The translations under genes were made by a program, and so were the position numbers. A stretch of 14,513 bases of DNA. Source: Rhizobiales bacterium UBA3584 (GTDB lineage Bacteria > Pseudomonadota > Alphaproteobacteria > Rhizobiales > Devosiaceae). The notes beneath the pieces were generated by a model, which saw nothing but the letters and a program-made list of their open reading frames with translations, did not search any database and was not told where the DNA came from. This document shows positions 7,702 to 14,513 of the stretch, piece after piece. Where the stretch lies: contig DFMV01000065.1 of assembly GCA_002375765.1 (NCBI GenBank), positions 3,123 through 17,635 of the forward strand, written 5' to 3'. Numbering within the stretch: position 1 is the stretch's first letter; every line of letters begins with the position of its first letter.

Positions 7702-7764
7702 CAAGGACGGCATGGATTGAGCGTGCTGAGATAAGGTACATATCACTTTATCTGAACACGCGGC

Positions 7765-7783
7765 CCGGGCCGATCTGGCCCGG
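7765..7783. terminator. GC hairpin between convergent genes, possible bidirectional terminator
   Basis: CCGGGCC-GATCT-GGCCCGG is a perfect 7-bp all-GC stem with a 5-base loop. It lies between the response regulator stop (7701) and the stop of the convergent Crp-family gene (7805). No T-run follows on either strand, so it may slow or halt polymerase only partly. A weaker dyad, AGATAA (7729-7734) with TTATCT (7748-7753), lies just to its left. Confidence 0.4.
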
Positions 7784-7804
7784 CATGCCCCCCAGACAGC
7801 CGGT

Positions 7805-8443
7805 CTATGCACCCAGATCGAGAAGCGCGTCCCGGTCCAGCAATATGACCTCACGCGCACCCACCAGCGTTATCAGCTTGAGGACCTGCAGGCGGTGAAT
7901 TGCGCGCGATACCGTCTCCAGCGTGAGCCCGAGATGATCGGCAATATCACCCCGCGACATGGGCAGGCGCGCCTTGGTGCCGCCACCTTCACGCCGGTCC
8001 GCGATCCCCACCAGAAATGCGGCCACCCGTTCGATGGAATTCTGCGTTCCCAGAATGAGCAGGTGCTGGTGTATGCTTTCGAGATGGCGATACAGCATGT
8101 CGGCGATTTGCGGGTTGGCCAGGTCCTTGTCGTCGAGATGAAAATTCCGCGTACCTGAATATTCGAGCGCCTCGGCATAGCATTGGCGTTCCGCGCCCGT
8201 TTCAAAGCCGAAAACCTCGCCCGCGAAATAAAAGCCCGTGACCAGCCGGCGGCCCTCCAGCGTTATCCGCGAAACCCGCACGCAACCGAACTCTACGATG
8301 AAGATCTCGCCGGCCTCATCCCCTTGTGCGTAGATAAGGTCTTTTTCCCTGTGCCGGACGGTTCCACCGAGGTTGACCCCCTCCAGAAGCGCTTTTGCGG
8401 TAAAGCCAGAACCCGGATTGCGAAAGTCCTTCTGTATTAACAT
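7805..8443 (-). CDS. FixK/FNR-type Crp family transcriptional regulator
   Basis: The 212-residue protein has an N-terminal cyclic-nucleotide-binding-like barrel (about residues 20-110), a long dimerisation helix and a C-terminal helix-turn-helix (about 162-187, MSRGDIADHLGLTLETVSRA). The recognition helix carries Glu176, Ser179 and Arg180, the E..SR pattern that reads TTGAT half-sites in FNR and FixK. There is no N-terminal iron-sulfur cysteine cluster; only Cys54 and Cys88 are present. It is therefore FixK-like rather than FNR-like and would not sense oxygen by itself. I chose the ATG at 8443, which has GGGAAGGGA 7 bases upstream. An ATG at 8488 would add 15 residues from AT-rich leader sequence. 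It lies on the same strand 105 bp after the short pelD, so it may be cotranscribed with the pel genes. Confidence 0.88.
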   Translation of the reverse strand: MLIQKDFRNPGSGFTAKALLEGVNLGGTVRHREKDLIYAQGDEAGEIFIVEFGCVRVSRITLEGRRLVTGFYFAGEVFGFETGAERQCYAEALEYSGTRNFHLDDKDLANPQIADMLYRHLESIHQHLLILGTQNSIERVAAFLVGIADRREGGGTKARLPMSRGDIADHLGLTLETVSRAIHRLQVLKLITLVGAREVILLDRDALLDLGA

Positions 8444-8548
8444 ACGTTCGTCCCTTCCCAAATTTTCATGAGTATGGACGTTAAACATTTGTTAATAAAT
8501 TCCGGTTCTCCCACTAGTGATTCTACGATATTGACGTAAGTGCCATCC

Positions 8549-9085
8549 TCAGCTTCGTGTTGAAGATGAGTTCTCGATCCCGGCAACCCGGCGTTCGAGC
8601 CGCTTGGCGCGCGCCGCCAGGGCCTCATACTGCGCTGAAATCAGATCGCGCTCCTTTTGCACTTCGAAAAGAGCCTGCTCGGCGCGCTGCAACAGCCGCC
8701 GGTGTCCATCCGAAATGATCCCCACGAGCACGGCGATGACCAGCCATGCCAATGGGGTGGTCCAGACTTCGGCGAGATATTCGAAATAGCCTTCGCCCAC
8801 CACCCTTTGGGGAAGCGTTCCGCCCAGAAGGGCAATGGCGGTTGCCATGGCGGCCGCCATGATCCCGCCTGAAGCGCCGTATTGGGCGGCAATCAATGCT
8901 ATGGCAAGGACCAGTGGGTGGAAGGGGAGGGTTTGAAGGTCGAAAAGTCCGAACCGCTCGATGGCAAACACGCCGCCAATCAGCACGGCGCCTTCAACGA
9001 CACCGATCCAATGGCTTGAGGACCTGCTGGCCGCTTCTTCCAGCAAAACCCTGGGACTTCCACGTTTTGGAGCATGGACGTTCAC
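8549..9085 (-). CDS. pelD: PelD-like protein truncated to membrane and coiled-coil parts
   Basis: The 178-residue protein matches only the N-terminal part of PelD. It has four hydrophobic helices at about residues 26-48, 56-69, 71-90 and 110-125, with QYGASGG and GEGYFEYLAEVW between or near them. A charged coiled coil follows (about 128-169, HRRLLQRAEQALFEVQKERD, then YEALAARAKRLERR). PelD of Pseudomonas has about 455 residues, and next comes a GAF domain and a degenerate GGDEF domain that binds cyclic-di-GMP. Here the protein ends at TGA (8551-8549), and neither domain is found in any frame before the next gene. The start is probably GTG at 9085 with AAGGA 7 bases upstream; a TTG at 9130 would overlap the pelG stop. 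It should still hold the PelDEFG inner-membrane complex together, but it cannot sense cyclic-di-GMP in the known way. Confidence 0.82.
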   Translation of the reverse strand: MNVHAPKRGSPRVLLEEAASRSSSHWIGVVEGAVLIGGVFAIERFGLFDLQTLPFHPLVLAIALIAAQYGASGGIMAAAMATAIALLGGTLPQRVVGEGYFEYLAEVWTTPLAWLVIAVLVGIISDGHRRLLQRAEQALFEVQKERDLISAQYEALAARAKRLERRVAGIENSSSTRS

Positions 9086-9119
9086 TGTTGTTTCCTTGAT
9101 TTCCAGAGGCGGCGCGGGT

Positions 9120-10514
9120 CTAGCCCGCAACCGCCGGGTTGTTGTCGACGAATGTGAGCCTGTTCATGATTTTGAGCGCATTGACCATGACCCCGTAGGC
9201 CACGATTGCCGCGCCACCTGTTGCAATCACATAGCCCATTCCAAGGGCGTCCGGATTGGCAAGCAGCGCATAGGTCAGCCCGCCGTTCAGCACCAGGAAC
9301 GCGGTCTGAAGCAGGAAATAGGCGCGGCTGTACTGCATGAACAAAATGACCCCCACGCAGGCAAGAAAAAGGAAATGAAACGCGGCCCCGATCAGCGCCA
9401 GACGCAACACCTGCAGCGTTTCAAGGCCAAGGCCCAACAGGCCCACGATCCACGGCCCCGCCAGCGCCAGAACCAGGCTGATGGCGATCTGGATAACGAA
9501 GGCGGAAAAGATCGTATTGGTGGTTTGCCAGGTGATGGCCGTGCGCTGGGCCTCGATGTGACGAAGCGTGCCGCCCGAGTGCACGATGTCGCGGTATTTG
9601 CGGTAAGCGGTAAAAAAATCGGTCTCGAGCCAGATCGAAACGATGCTCATGAGCGGCACGATCGAGAGATAGGCGATGAACATGGGCACGTCATAGCGCG
9701 GCGCATGGATGAGCCCATGCGCGATGGCCGTACCCTCATAGGACTGCCAGACGACGAGCTTGTCGATCCACACCGCCAGCGCACCCAGAAGGCCCGCAAT
9801 GACGAAGGTGACAGAGCGCATCGGACGCGCGATCAGTGCGAGGAGGCTTTTGGTCAGGGGCTGAACGCGTCCGGGAAAGGTCTGGACGATGAGCCCATGC
9901 AGAATGGCGAAGGCCAGAAACAGTCCCGCGCCAAATCCGGCAAGCAGACCGGCGACACCATAGCCCAGGCTGGCCAGCGACAGCCCCAGAACGACCGATA
10001 CGCTGAGCCCCATGGTGAAACCGGTGGTTACGATTGTATATTGGCGGATCGCCGCGACCATCGACATGCCCAACCAGAGCAACGACACTTGCAGGACGCA
10101 AAAAGTGGCGGCGGTGGCTGTCGTCGTGTCCAGCCCGATGATGACGGAAAACAGCAGCCAGGCCAGAGCCACCGTAATGAGCGCCGCAACTCCCAGGGCA
10201 CCATGATAGATGCCATGCACCCGCTCGAAGCGTCGCTCGAACAACTCGGCCGAAACGCGCAGGTTGAGCTCGAGTGCGATGGGGGTTGTCACCACCAGCG
10301 AGAGCGCAAAACTGTAGATGACCAGAACGCGGAAGGTCGTCGTCATCTCCCGCCCCACGAGCGGAACACCGAGCCAGGAAATCAGCGCCAAACCGATCAT
10401 TATGACAATCCAGGGCCCGGCAGTGACCATGATCGCATGGCCGGTTGCCATGGAATGTCCGGCCAGGTTGTTCTGGCTGCGCAGCCGGGAAAGGGCAAAT
10501 CCGATGCCGGCCAT
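9120..10514 (-). CDS. pelG: Pel exopolysaccharide export protein PelG
   Basis: The 464-residue, very hydrophobic protein has about 12 membrane helices and begins MAGIGFALSRL, the typical PelG start. PelG is a Wzx/MOP-type transporter of the inner membrane. It is thought to move the growing Pel chain (galactosamine and N-acetylgalactosamine) to the periplasm with PelD, PelE and PelF. The length equals that of known PelG proteins and no break is seen. Its ATG lies 2 bases after the pelF stop, so translation is probably coupled. The truncated pelD follows at a gap of 34 bases. Confidence 0.92.
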   Translation of the reverse strand: MAGIGFALSRLRSQNNLAGHSMATGHAIMVTAGPWIVIMIGLALISWLGVPLVGREMTTTFRVLVIYSFALSLVVTTPIALELNLRVSAELFERRFERVHGIYHGALGVAALITVALAWLLFSVIIGLDTTTATAATFCVLQVSLLWLGMSMVAAIRQYTIVTTGFTMGLSVSVVLGLSLASLGYGVAGLLAGFGAGLFLAFAILHGLIVQTFPGRVQPLTKSLLALIARPMRSVTFVIAGLLGALAVWIDKLVVWQSYEGTAIAHGLIHAPRYDVPMFIAYLSIVPLMSIVSIWLETDFFTAYRKYRDIVHSGGTLRHIEAQRTAITWQTTNTIFSAFVIQIAISLVLALAGPWIVGLLGLGLETLQVLRLALIGAAFHFLFLACVGVILFMQYSRAYFLLQTAFLVLNGGLTYALLANPDALGMGYVIATGGAAIVAYGVMVNALKIMNRLTFVDNNPAVAG

Positions 10515-10516
10515 TT

Positions 10517-12052
10517 CTAGACCTCACTCTTGGCGAACTGGGAAAGGTGCTTGCTGTAGAGCTTGGTGTAGGCTGCGGCCACCGTGTCGGAGCGATACTG
10601 AATACGAACCTTGGCGCGCAGCGCCGCACCCATTTGCTGGCGCACGAAAGGGTTGTTGAGCATGTGCACCGCCGCCGAAACCAGCGACCCGACATCGCCC
10701 ACGGGAGCGACCATTCCGCCGATGCCGGCGATAGCCGCCTCCCCCGGCCTGCCAGGGCACCCGAGGATTTCCTTGCACGCGCCCACATCGGTCGCGATAC
10801 ACGGAATACCCGAGGCTCCCGCTTCGAGAATGACCAGCGGCAAAGCCTCGGAAATCGAGGTGAGCATGAGAACATCGATCTCGGCCATATAGTCGCGCAC
10901 ATCGACCGGACCGGTGAAAATTACGGTATCGGCAAGCCCCCGTTCGTTGACCGCTTCGATGCAGCTCTGGGCATAGTCTGGATCCTCGTCCATTGGCCCG
11001 ATGACAAGCGCACGCAGGCCCGCCACCTTCGATGCCGCTCTCTCTGCCACATCGATGAATGTCTGAACGTCCTTGATCGGCGTGACGCGCCCGATAAAGG
11101 CCAGCGTGGGGCGCTTTGAAACGCGCGCGGGGAGCGTATCGAACCGGTCCACATCCACCCCGTTGGGAACGACCGTCAGCTTCTTGCTGTCGGCCCCCAA
11201 CGCCAGCTGGAACGCATTGTTATCGCCATAAAGGGCGATCACGTCGTCGGCGGCGCTATAGGCGATACGCGCGAAGCTTTCGAACGCATCGGCCCAGAAG
11301 TCTCGGATATCATGGCGCTCGTCGCTGAAATCGAGGCCCGTATCGATGCTGTTTTTGATCCAGTCGGCCATCAGGATCTCGACGCGCCGCTCGTTCGAAT
11401 AGATCCCGTGCTCGGTGATCATCACCGGGCGGCCGGTATCATGGGCGGCCCGCGCGGCAACGAGCCCCGCATAGCCGGTGGAAACCGAATGGTAGAGCCG
11501 GGCGCCGGGCAGCGGGCCGACCAGCGTGCGCAACAGTCCGCCCGCCAACACCCGCCAGGCCCAGAAATACGCGATGAAGGCGGTCTGCGGCATGCGTGCA
11601 TAGCCCGCGGACAGCGCCTGCCACGCCTGGGGAGAATCGAGCATTGTCGAGACCGAAGGGCGCCGGCCTGCCGGGCCGAATTTCCCGAGCAAGGCGTGAA
11701 ATGCGTCCGGGTCCCCGTGAGCGAGAATTGAATCGAGCGTATCGGCGTACCATTGCGGCGTCATGGCCGGCCATGATCGCCTTTGCCCCTTCCCCCTGTC
11801 GTCGAGGTAAAGGTGGTGGATGGCTTTAAGGTTGGCGGGACGCTGATAGCGCGGCTCGGTTTGCGGCAGGCCCGGCAAGATGGCCAGCACCGAAAAGGTC
11901 AGGTCCGGATGGCTCCTGATCAACCAGTCGATCCAGGTGGAAACCCCACCCGAGACATAGGGATAACAACCCTCGGCGATAAGGCACACATCGGCTTCAG
12001 GCTCGCTGCCGCGCCGTGGAGGCACAAACCATATGGGCATTTCCATCGACAT
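10517..12052 (-). CDS. pelF: Pel polysaccharide glycosyltransferase PelF (GT4)
   Basis: The 511-residue cytoplasmic glycosyltransferase polymerises the Pel backbone from UDP-sugars. The PelF signature IAEGCYPYVSGGVSTWI is at about residues 25-41 and EHGIYSNER at 214-222. The GT-B C-terminal half has VPNGVD (295-300), FIGRVTPIKD (319-328) and the EX7E motif (Glu402 and Glu410, in SEALPLVILE). The protein is complete. The ATG at 12052 lies 6 bases after the pelE stop; an in-frame ATG two codons later (12046) has slightly better spacing to AGGGA. It sits between pelE and pelG as in other pel clusters. Confidence 0.95.
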   Translation of the reverse strand: MSMEMPIWFVPPRRGSEPEADVCLIAEGCYPYVSGGVSTWIDWLIRSHPDLTFSVLAILPGLPQTEPRYQRPANLKAIHHLYLDDRGKGQRRSWPAMTPQWYADTLDSILAHGDPDAFHALLGKFGPAGRRPSVSTMLDSPQAWQALSAGYARMPQTAFIAYFWAWRVLAGGLLRTLVGPLPGARLYHSVSTGYAGLVAARAAHDTGRPVMITEHGIYSNERRVEILMADWIKNSIDTGLDFSDERHDIRDFWADAFESFARIAYSAADDVIALYGDNNAFQLALGADSKKLTVVPNGVDVDRFDTLPARVSKRPTLAFIGRVTPIKDVQTFIDVAERAASKVAGLRALVIGPMDEDPDYAQSCIEAVNERGLADTVIFTGPVDVRDYMAEIDVLMLTSISEALPLVILEAGASGIPCIATDVGACKEILGCPGRPGEAAIAGIGGMVAPVGDVGSLVSAAVHMLNNPFVRQQMGAALRAKVRIQYRSDTVAAAYTKLYSKHLSQFAKSEV

Positions 12053-12058
12053 TTATCC

Positions 12059-12760
12059 CTATGCTGCGGGTGTTGGGGTTTGGTCGGCGGGAACTGCGGT
12101 GCCCCCTTTGAAGCGGTAACCCGTACTGGTGCGGATTTTGGAGCGGAACAACGCTGAAACCGCAGCAGCCTGAACGCGAACGCGCTGGTCGCGGCTGCGC
12201 AGCGCCTTCTCGATCAGACCGGCCCCTTCAACCGGACCATCGGCAACGATCGAGGCGAACAGCGCCTGTTTTTCGCGCATCGACCCCGACATGATCAGCC
12301 GGTCGACCGATTTCGGCAGCCGTGCTGCAGGCCGCACGACCTGGTCGTCACGGATGCGGTCCGCCAGGGTAACGGCAGCCTGCGGCGTCGGGGCGATGGT
12401 ATCGTACCAGCGCTGGAGGCGCTCCGCCCGAACATGGGATGAAAGCTGCTCATCGATCATCGCCGAGGCCGCCCCCAACGGGCCGGCCACCAGCACCTGA
12501 AGCGCAAAGGATTGCAGGTCGCCCGAATAGATGCCGCTGCGCTCGGCCAGCAGGATGGTTCCGAGCAGCACGGCGCAATAGCCAAAATGCAGGCTCAGCG
12601 CCGTTCCCAGATCGATATGTCCCAAGGCAAGAAAGATCGTTCCAACCGCCTCGGTGGCAAACACCAGCGTTTTAAGCCCCGTGAATATGGCACCAACTGA
12701 CGGCCGCTCATGATGTGCGGTCGATTGGCTGTCGGGAGAAGTCTTAATGAACGCTGCCAT
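12059..12760 (-). CDS. pelE: PelE-like inner-membrane protein
   Basis: The 233-residue protein is placed directly before pelF, where PelE is encoded elsewhere. It has three hydrophobic segments at about residues 24-47, 52-72 and 84-104. A soluble helical part follows, with a repeat-like stretch at about 160-208 (REKQALFASIVADGPVEGAG and RSRDQRVRVQAAAVSALFRS). Classical PelE has two helices and then TPR repeats and is longer (about 330 residues). The match here rests mostly on position and layout, so the name is tentative. I prefer the ATG at 12760 with AGGG 8 bases upstream; a GTG at 12769 would add three residues. It is the first gene of the minus-strand pel transcript. Confidence 0.6.
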   Translation of the reverse strand: MAAFIKTSPDSQSTAHHERPSVGAIFTGLKTLVFATEAVGTIFLALGHIDLGTALSLHFGYCAVLLGTILLAERSGIYSGDLQSFALQVLVAGPLGAASAMIDEQLSSHVRAERLQRWYDTIAPTPQAAVTLADRIRDDQVVRPAARLPKSVDRLIMSGSMREKQALFASIVADGPVEGAGLIEKALRSRDQRVRVQAAAVSALFRSKIRTSTGYRFKGGTAVPADQTPTPAA

Positions 12761-12816
12761 GATGGCCACCCTGTTGCTCGTGTCCGGGTCCCCGAACGTC
12801 TTTTGTCAACCGGCCA

Positions 12817-12822
12817 ATAATG
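12817..12822 (-). promoter_or_regulatory. -10-like hexamer for the pelE-F-G-D operon
   Basis: Read on the minus strand the hexamer is CATTAT, a 4 of 6 match to TATAAT. Its centre is 32 bases from the centre of the FixK-type box, which fits class II activation. The predicted transcript start is near 12810, about 50 bases upstream of pelE. Confidence 0.4.
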
Positions 12823-12844
12823 TCGTGCCCCGGCAGCAGCCGAG

Positions 12845-12858
12845 TTGATGAATGTCAA
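12845..12858. promoter_or_regulatory. perfect FNR/FixK-type binding box in the divergent pel promoter
   Basis: TTGATGAATGTCAA fits the anaerobox consensus TTGAT-N4-(A/G)TCAA at every fixed position. With flanking bases it reads GTTGA-N6-TCAAC, a symmetric dyad. It lies between pelE (minus strand) and the GH114 gene (plus strand). The Crp-family regulator at the other end of the pel cluster has the E..SR recognition residues for this sequence. Confidence 0.75.
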
Positions 12859-12878
12859 CATTGCTCGTGCGCCGTCGC

Positions 12879-12884
12879 CATAGT
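12879..12884 (+). promoter_or_regulatory. -10-like hexamer for the GH114 operon
   Basis: CATAGT is centred 30 bases from the centre of the FixK-type box. This is close to the 32 bases expected when an activator sits at about -41.5 (class II). No separate -35 is needed in that arrangement. It is a 4 of 6 match to TATAAT. Confidence 0.4.
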
Positions 12885-12893
12885 GTCCCGATT

Positions 12894-12913
12894 GCCCGAC
12901 CGATTGATCGGGC
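12894..12913 (+). other. overlapping hairpins in the leader of the GH114 gene
   Basis: GCCCGA (12894-12899) pairs with TCGGGC (12908-12913). Alternatively CCGAT pairs with ATCGG inside 12900-12911. Both structures end 4 to 7 bases before the AGGAG ribosome site (12918-12922). They could affect translation start, but the stems are short. Confidence 0.3.
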
Positions 12914-12931
12914 GAGTAGGAGACCTCAGAC

Positions 12932-13843
12932 ATGGGGATACGAATGGCCGGACTGGCTGCCGTTCTGACCGCATTTCCGCTTATGCTCTCACCCCAGGCC
13001 AGCGGCGCGGCGGAGTCAGCTCTTGCCGGAGTCCGATCATGGACTTACCAGCTCCAGCACATCAATCTGCACGTCCTCGCCGCCAGCAACTACGATCTGC
13101 TGGTCATCGATTACTCGCGCGACGGAACGGCGGCCGGCGCCTTTTCAGCATCCGAGATCGCCGCCCTCAAGACCAGACCCGACGGATCGCGCCGCTTTGT
13201 GCTCTCTTATCTCTCGATCGGAGAAGCCGAAGATTACCGGTACTACTGGCAGGACGATTGGGCCCGGAACCGCCCGTCATGGCTGCTTGGCGAAAACGCC
13301 GAATGGGACGGCAATTACGACATCCGCTATTGGGACCCCGCTTGGCAGGCGATCATCTTCGGTGAACCCGCCAGCTATCTCGACCAGATCATGGCCGCCG
13401 GCTTTGACGGCGTCTATCTCGATCGGGTCGATGCCTTCGAGCGCGGAGATTCCCAGCTCGACATAGCGCGCCGCAAGAGCGCCATGGTGACCTTCGTCAG
13501 CGACCTCGCCACCTACGCCCGCGCGCATAACCCCGATTTCCTTGTGGTACCCCAGAATGGCGAGGAGCTGCTCAGTGCCCCTGCCTATCGCCGGGTCATT
13601 GATGGCATGGGCAAGGAAGACCTGCTGTTCGGCGCCGAACAGGACCAGCAGCGCAATAGCCTCGGGACGCTGCGCGCCTCGCTCGAGATGATCGGCCGGC
13701 TGACCGCCGAGGGCAAACCGGTCTTTTTAAGCGAATATCTCACCTCGTCATCCGACATTGCCCAGGCGCGCGATAACGCGGCAACGCTTGGGGTCTTGCT
13801 GTTCATCGGCGACAGGGAGCTCGATGATGCTCACTCTCGCTGA
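12932..13843 (+). CDS. secreted GH114/PelA-hydrolase-like glycoside hydrolase
   Basis: The 303-residue protein begins with a signal peptide (about residues 1-26, ending ASGA). It belongs to the TM1410/endo-alpha-1,4-polygalactosaminidase-like TIM-barrel family, related to the N-terminal hydrolase domain of PelA. Motifs seen are VIDYSRDG (58-65, Asp60), SYLSIGEAEDYRYYW (92-106, Glu98 and Glu100), GFDGVYLDRVD (157-167, Asp164), PQNGEE (207-212) and SEYL (267-270). The acidic residues at strand ends are the likely catalytic ones. Unlike Pseudomonas PelA it has no deacetylase domain. AGGAG lies 9 bases before the ATG. It probably cuts or processes the galactosamine-rich Pel chain in the periplasm. 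It overlaps the following TPR gene, and the two form an operon diverging from pelE. Confidence 0.88.
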   Translation: MGIRMAGLAAVLTAFPLMLSPQASGAAESALAGVRSWTYQLQHINLHVLAASNYDLLVIDYSRDGTAAGAFSASEIAALKTRPDGSRRFVLSYLSIGEAEDYRYYWQDDWARNRPSWLLGENAEWDGNYDIRYWDPAWQAIIFGEPASYLDQIMAAGFDGVYLDRVDAFERGDSQLDIARRKSAMVTFVSDLATYARAHNPDFLVVPQNGEELLSAPAYRRVIDGMGKEDLLFGAEQDQQRNSLGTLRASLEMIGRLTAEGKPVFLSEYLTSSSDIAQARDNAATLGVLLFIGDRELDDAHSR

Positions 13844-14504
13844 GCGCTCCGCCCCGTACCGGCCGGCAGGACCTCTGGGGCGCGGCCCTCTCAACGCCCT
13901 GTCGCGCATGGATCCGCCCGAGCGCACGAAAATCTTTGTTGCGATCATTGTCGTTGTCACGATTGTCGCTGCCTTCGCCATGCTGCCCAACACCGAGGAA
14001 AAGGCACAGGTGCTGCTCTCGCAGGGACGGGTCGCCGAAGCCGTGGCCCTCTATGAAGCCAAACGCGAGACCACCCGCCTCAACCCGTTCGAAGCCTATT
14101 CGCTGGCCGGACTTTACCAGACCCAGGGTGAAACCGGCATGCTGACCCGTCTGCTCGAAGAGGAGGTCGCCATCCGTCCTCAAAGCGACTGGGCGCGGCC
14201 GATGCTGGTCGACATCTATCGGGCACATGGTTCCTACGGCAACGAAGCACGCATTCTCGCACAGCTCTTCGCCCAGAGCCCCACCGAAGGCACCTACCGG
14301 CGCCTGATCGGGCTGTACCGGCTCGATGGCGACAGGACCGGCGAGCGCGTCACAATCGAATTGGGCCGCGCAAACGGCCTGGCCAGCGAACACGATCTCG
14401 CCCGGCTCGAACGTCTCAAATCAACGCTTGCGATGGATGAGAGCGCCCAGTGGCGCTCATCCGATCTGGCCGGCCCCCGCTTTGCACAGGAGACATTGCG
14501 ATGA
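13827..14504 (+). CDS. membrane-anchored TPR-repeat protein of the Pel locus
   Basis: The 225-residue protein has a basic, Pro/Gly-rich N-terminus and one membrane helix (about residues 35-53, KIFVAIIVVVTIVAAFAML). TPR-like helical repeats follow in the periplasm (from about residue 57; AQVLLSQGRVAEAVALYEA is the clearest). GGGAG is 7 bases before the ATG at 13827; the adjacent ATG at 13824 is the alternative. The gene overlaps the GH114 gene by 17 bases. TPR segments occur in PelE (after its helices) and in PelB (before its outer-membrane barrel), so this protein may supply that scaffold role. I do not recognise a specific ortholog. Confidence 0.75.
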   Translation: MLTLAERSAPYRPAGPLGRGPLNALSRMDPPERTKIFVAIIVVVTIVAAFAMLPNTEEKAQVLLSQGRVAEAVALYEAKRETTRLNPFEAYSLAGLYQTQGETGMLTRLLEEEVAIRPQSDWARPMLVDIYRAHGSYGNEARILAQLFAQSPTEGTYRRLIGLYRLDGDRTGERVTIELGRANGLASEHDLARLERLKSTLAMDESAQWRSSDLAGPRFAQETLR

Positions 14505-14513
14505 CCATCATCA
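14501..14513 (+). CDS. start of a further gene, cut by the window end
   Basis: ATGACCATCATCA begins here and overlaps the TPR gene stop by 4 bases (ATGA). AGGAG (14488-14492) lies 8 bases upstream, so this is very probably a true start. Only four codons (MTII) are visible and no function can be given. It is the third gene of the plus-strand Pel operon. Confidence 0.75.

Noticed and set aside
7729..7753. The AGATAA/TTATCT dyad considered as a Crp or FNR operator
   Set aside because: It lies between two gene ends with no promoter nearby, and neither arm matches TGTGA or TTGAT. It is at most part of a terminator region.
8437..8628. A 63-residue minus-strand frame covering the pelD 3' end and the gap, considered as a frameshifted continuation of PelD
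   Set aside because: The translated sequence shows no GAF-like features and mostly reads the AT-rich leader of the Crp-family gene. A PelD remnant would need far more than about 40 residues.
8961..10520. A 519-residue plus-strand open frame opposite pelG
   Set aside because: It is a shadow: its composition (rich in Gln, Arg, His, Asp and Gly) is that of antisense coding sequence, and PelG on the other strand has clear family features.
12801..12816. TTGTCAACCGGCCAA considered as a second FNR/FixK box
   Set aside because: The arms do not fit TTGAT-N4-ATCAA spacing or symmetry; only the outer TTG and CAA agree.

Overview
This is a GC-rich window with tightly packed genes. It most likely comes from an alphaproteobacterium, probably Hyphomicrobiales (Devosia/Pelagibacterium-like). 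That placement is inferred from the ECF-ChrR pair, the FixL/FixJ/FixK-type regulators and the style of the uronate genes; no rRNA or other marker is present. I see no tRNA, rRNA, CRISPR array or mobile element.

Left part (1-1384, + strand): the 3' end of an ECF sigma factor, its zinc-cupin anti-sigma factor (ChrR) and a small DUF2177 membrane protein, probably one transcript. About 360 bp without a gene follow. Middle left (1745-5492): a hexuronate module with uxuB (fructuronate reductase), a GntR/FCD repressor-like gene on the opposite strand, and uxaC (glucuronate isomerase). UxuB is interrupted by an in-frame TAG exactly where the family has a Trp, and its C-terminal 82 residues continue in the same frame. 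A 13-bp motif, 12 of 13 identical, lies in both the uxuB promoter region and the gntR-uxaC divergent region. It is a candidate operator for the GntR protein.

Middle (5643-8443): a membrane PAS histidine kinase resembling FixL, an overlapping FixJ-like response regulator, and a convergent FixK/FNR-type Crp-family regulator. The kinase lacks the heme-binding His of FixL.

Right part (8549-14513): a Pel-type exopolysaccharide locus. On the minus strand the order is pelE-like, pelF, pelG, then a very short pelD. On the plus strand, diverging from pelE, lie a secreted GH114/PelA-hydrolase-like protein, a membrane-anchored TPR protein and the first codons of a further gene. The short PelD keeps the four-helix membrane part and the coiled coil but has no GAF or GGDEF domain, so the usual cyclic-di-GMP receptor is absent. 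A perfect FNR/FixK-type box (TTGAT-N4-GTCAA) sits in the divergent pel promoter, with -10-like hexamers at about class II distance on both sides.

The model I propose is inference. A FixL/J/K-like cascade, whose last member is encoded directly downstream of pelD, controls Pel synthesis at the transcription level. This would replace or supplement post-translational control by cyclic-di-GMP through PelD.
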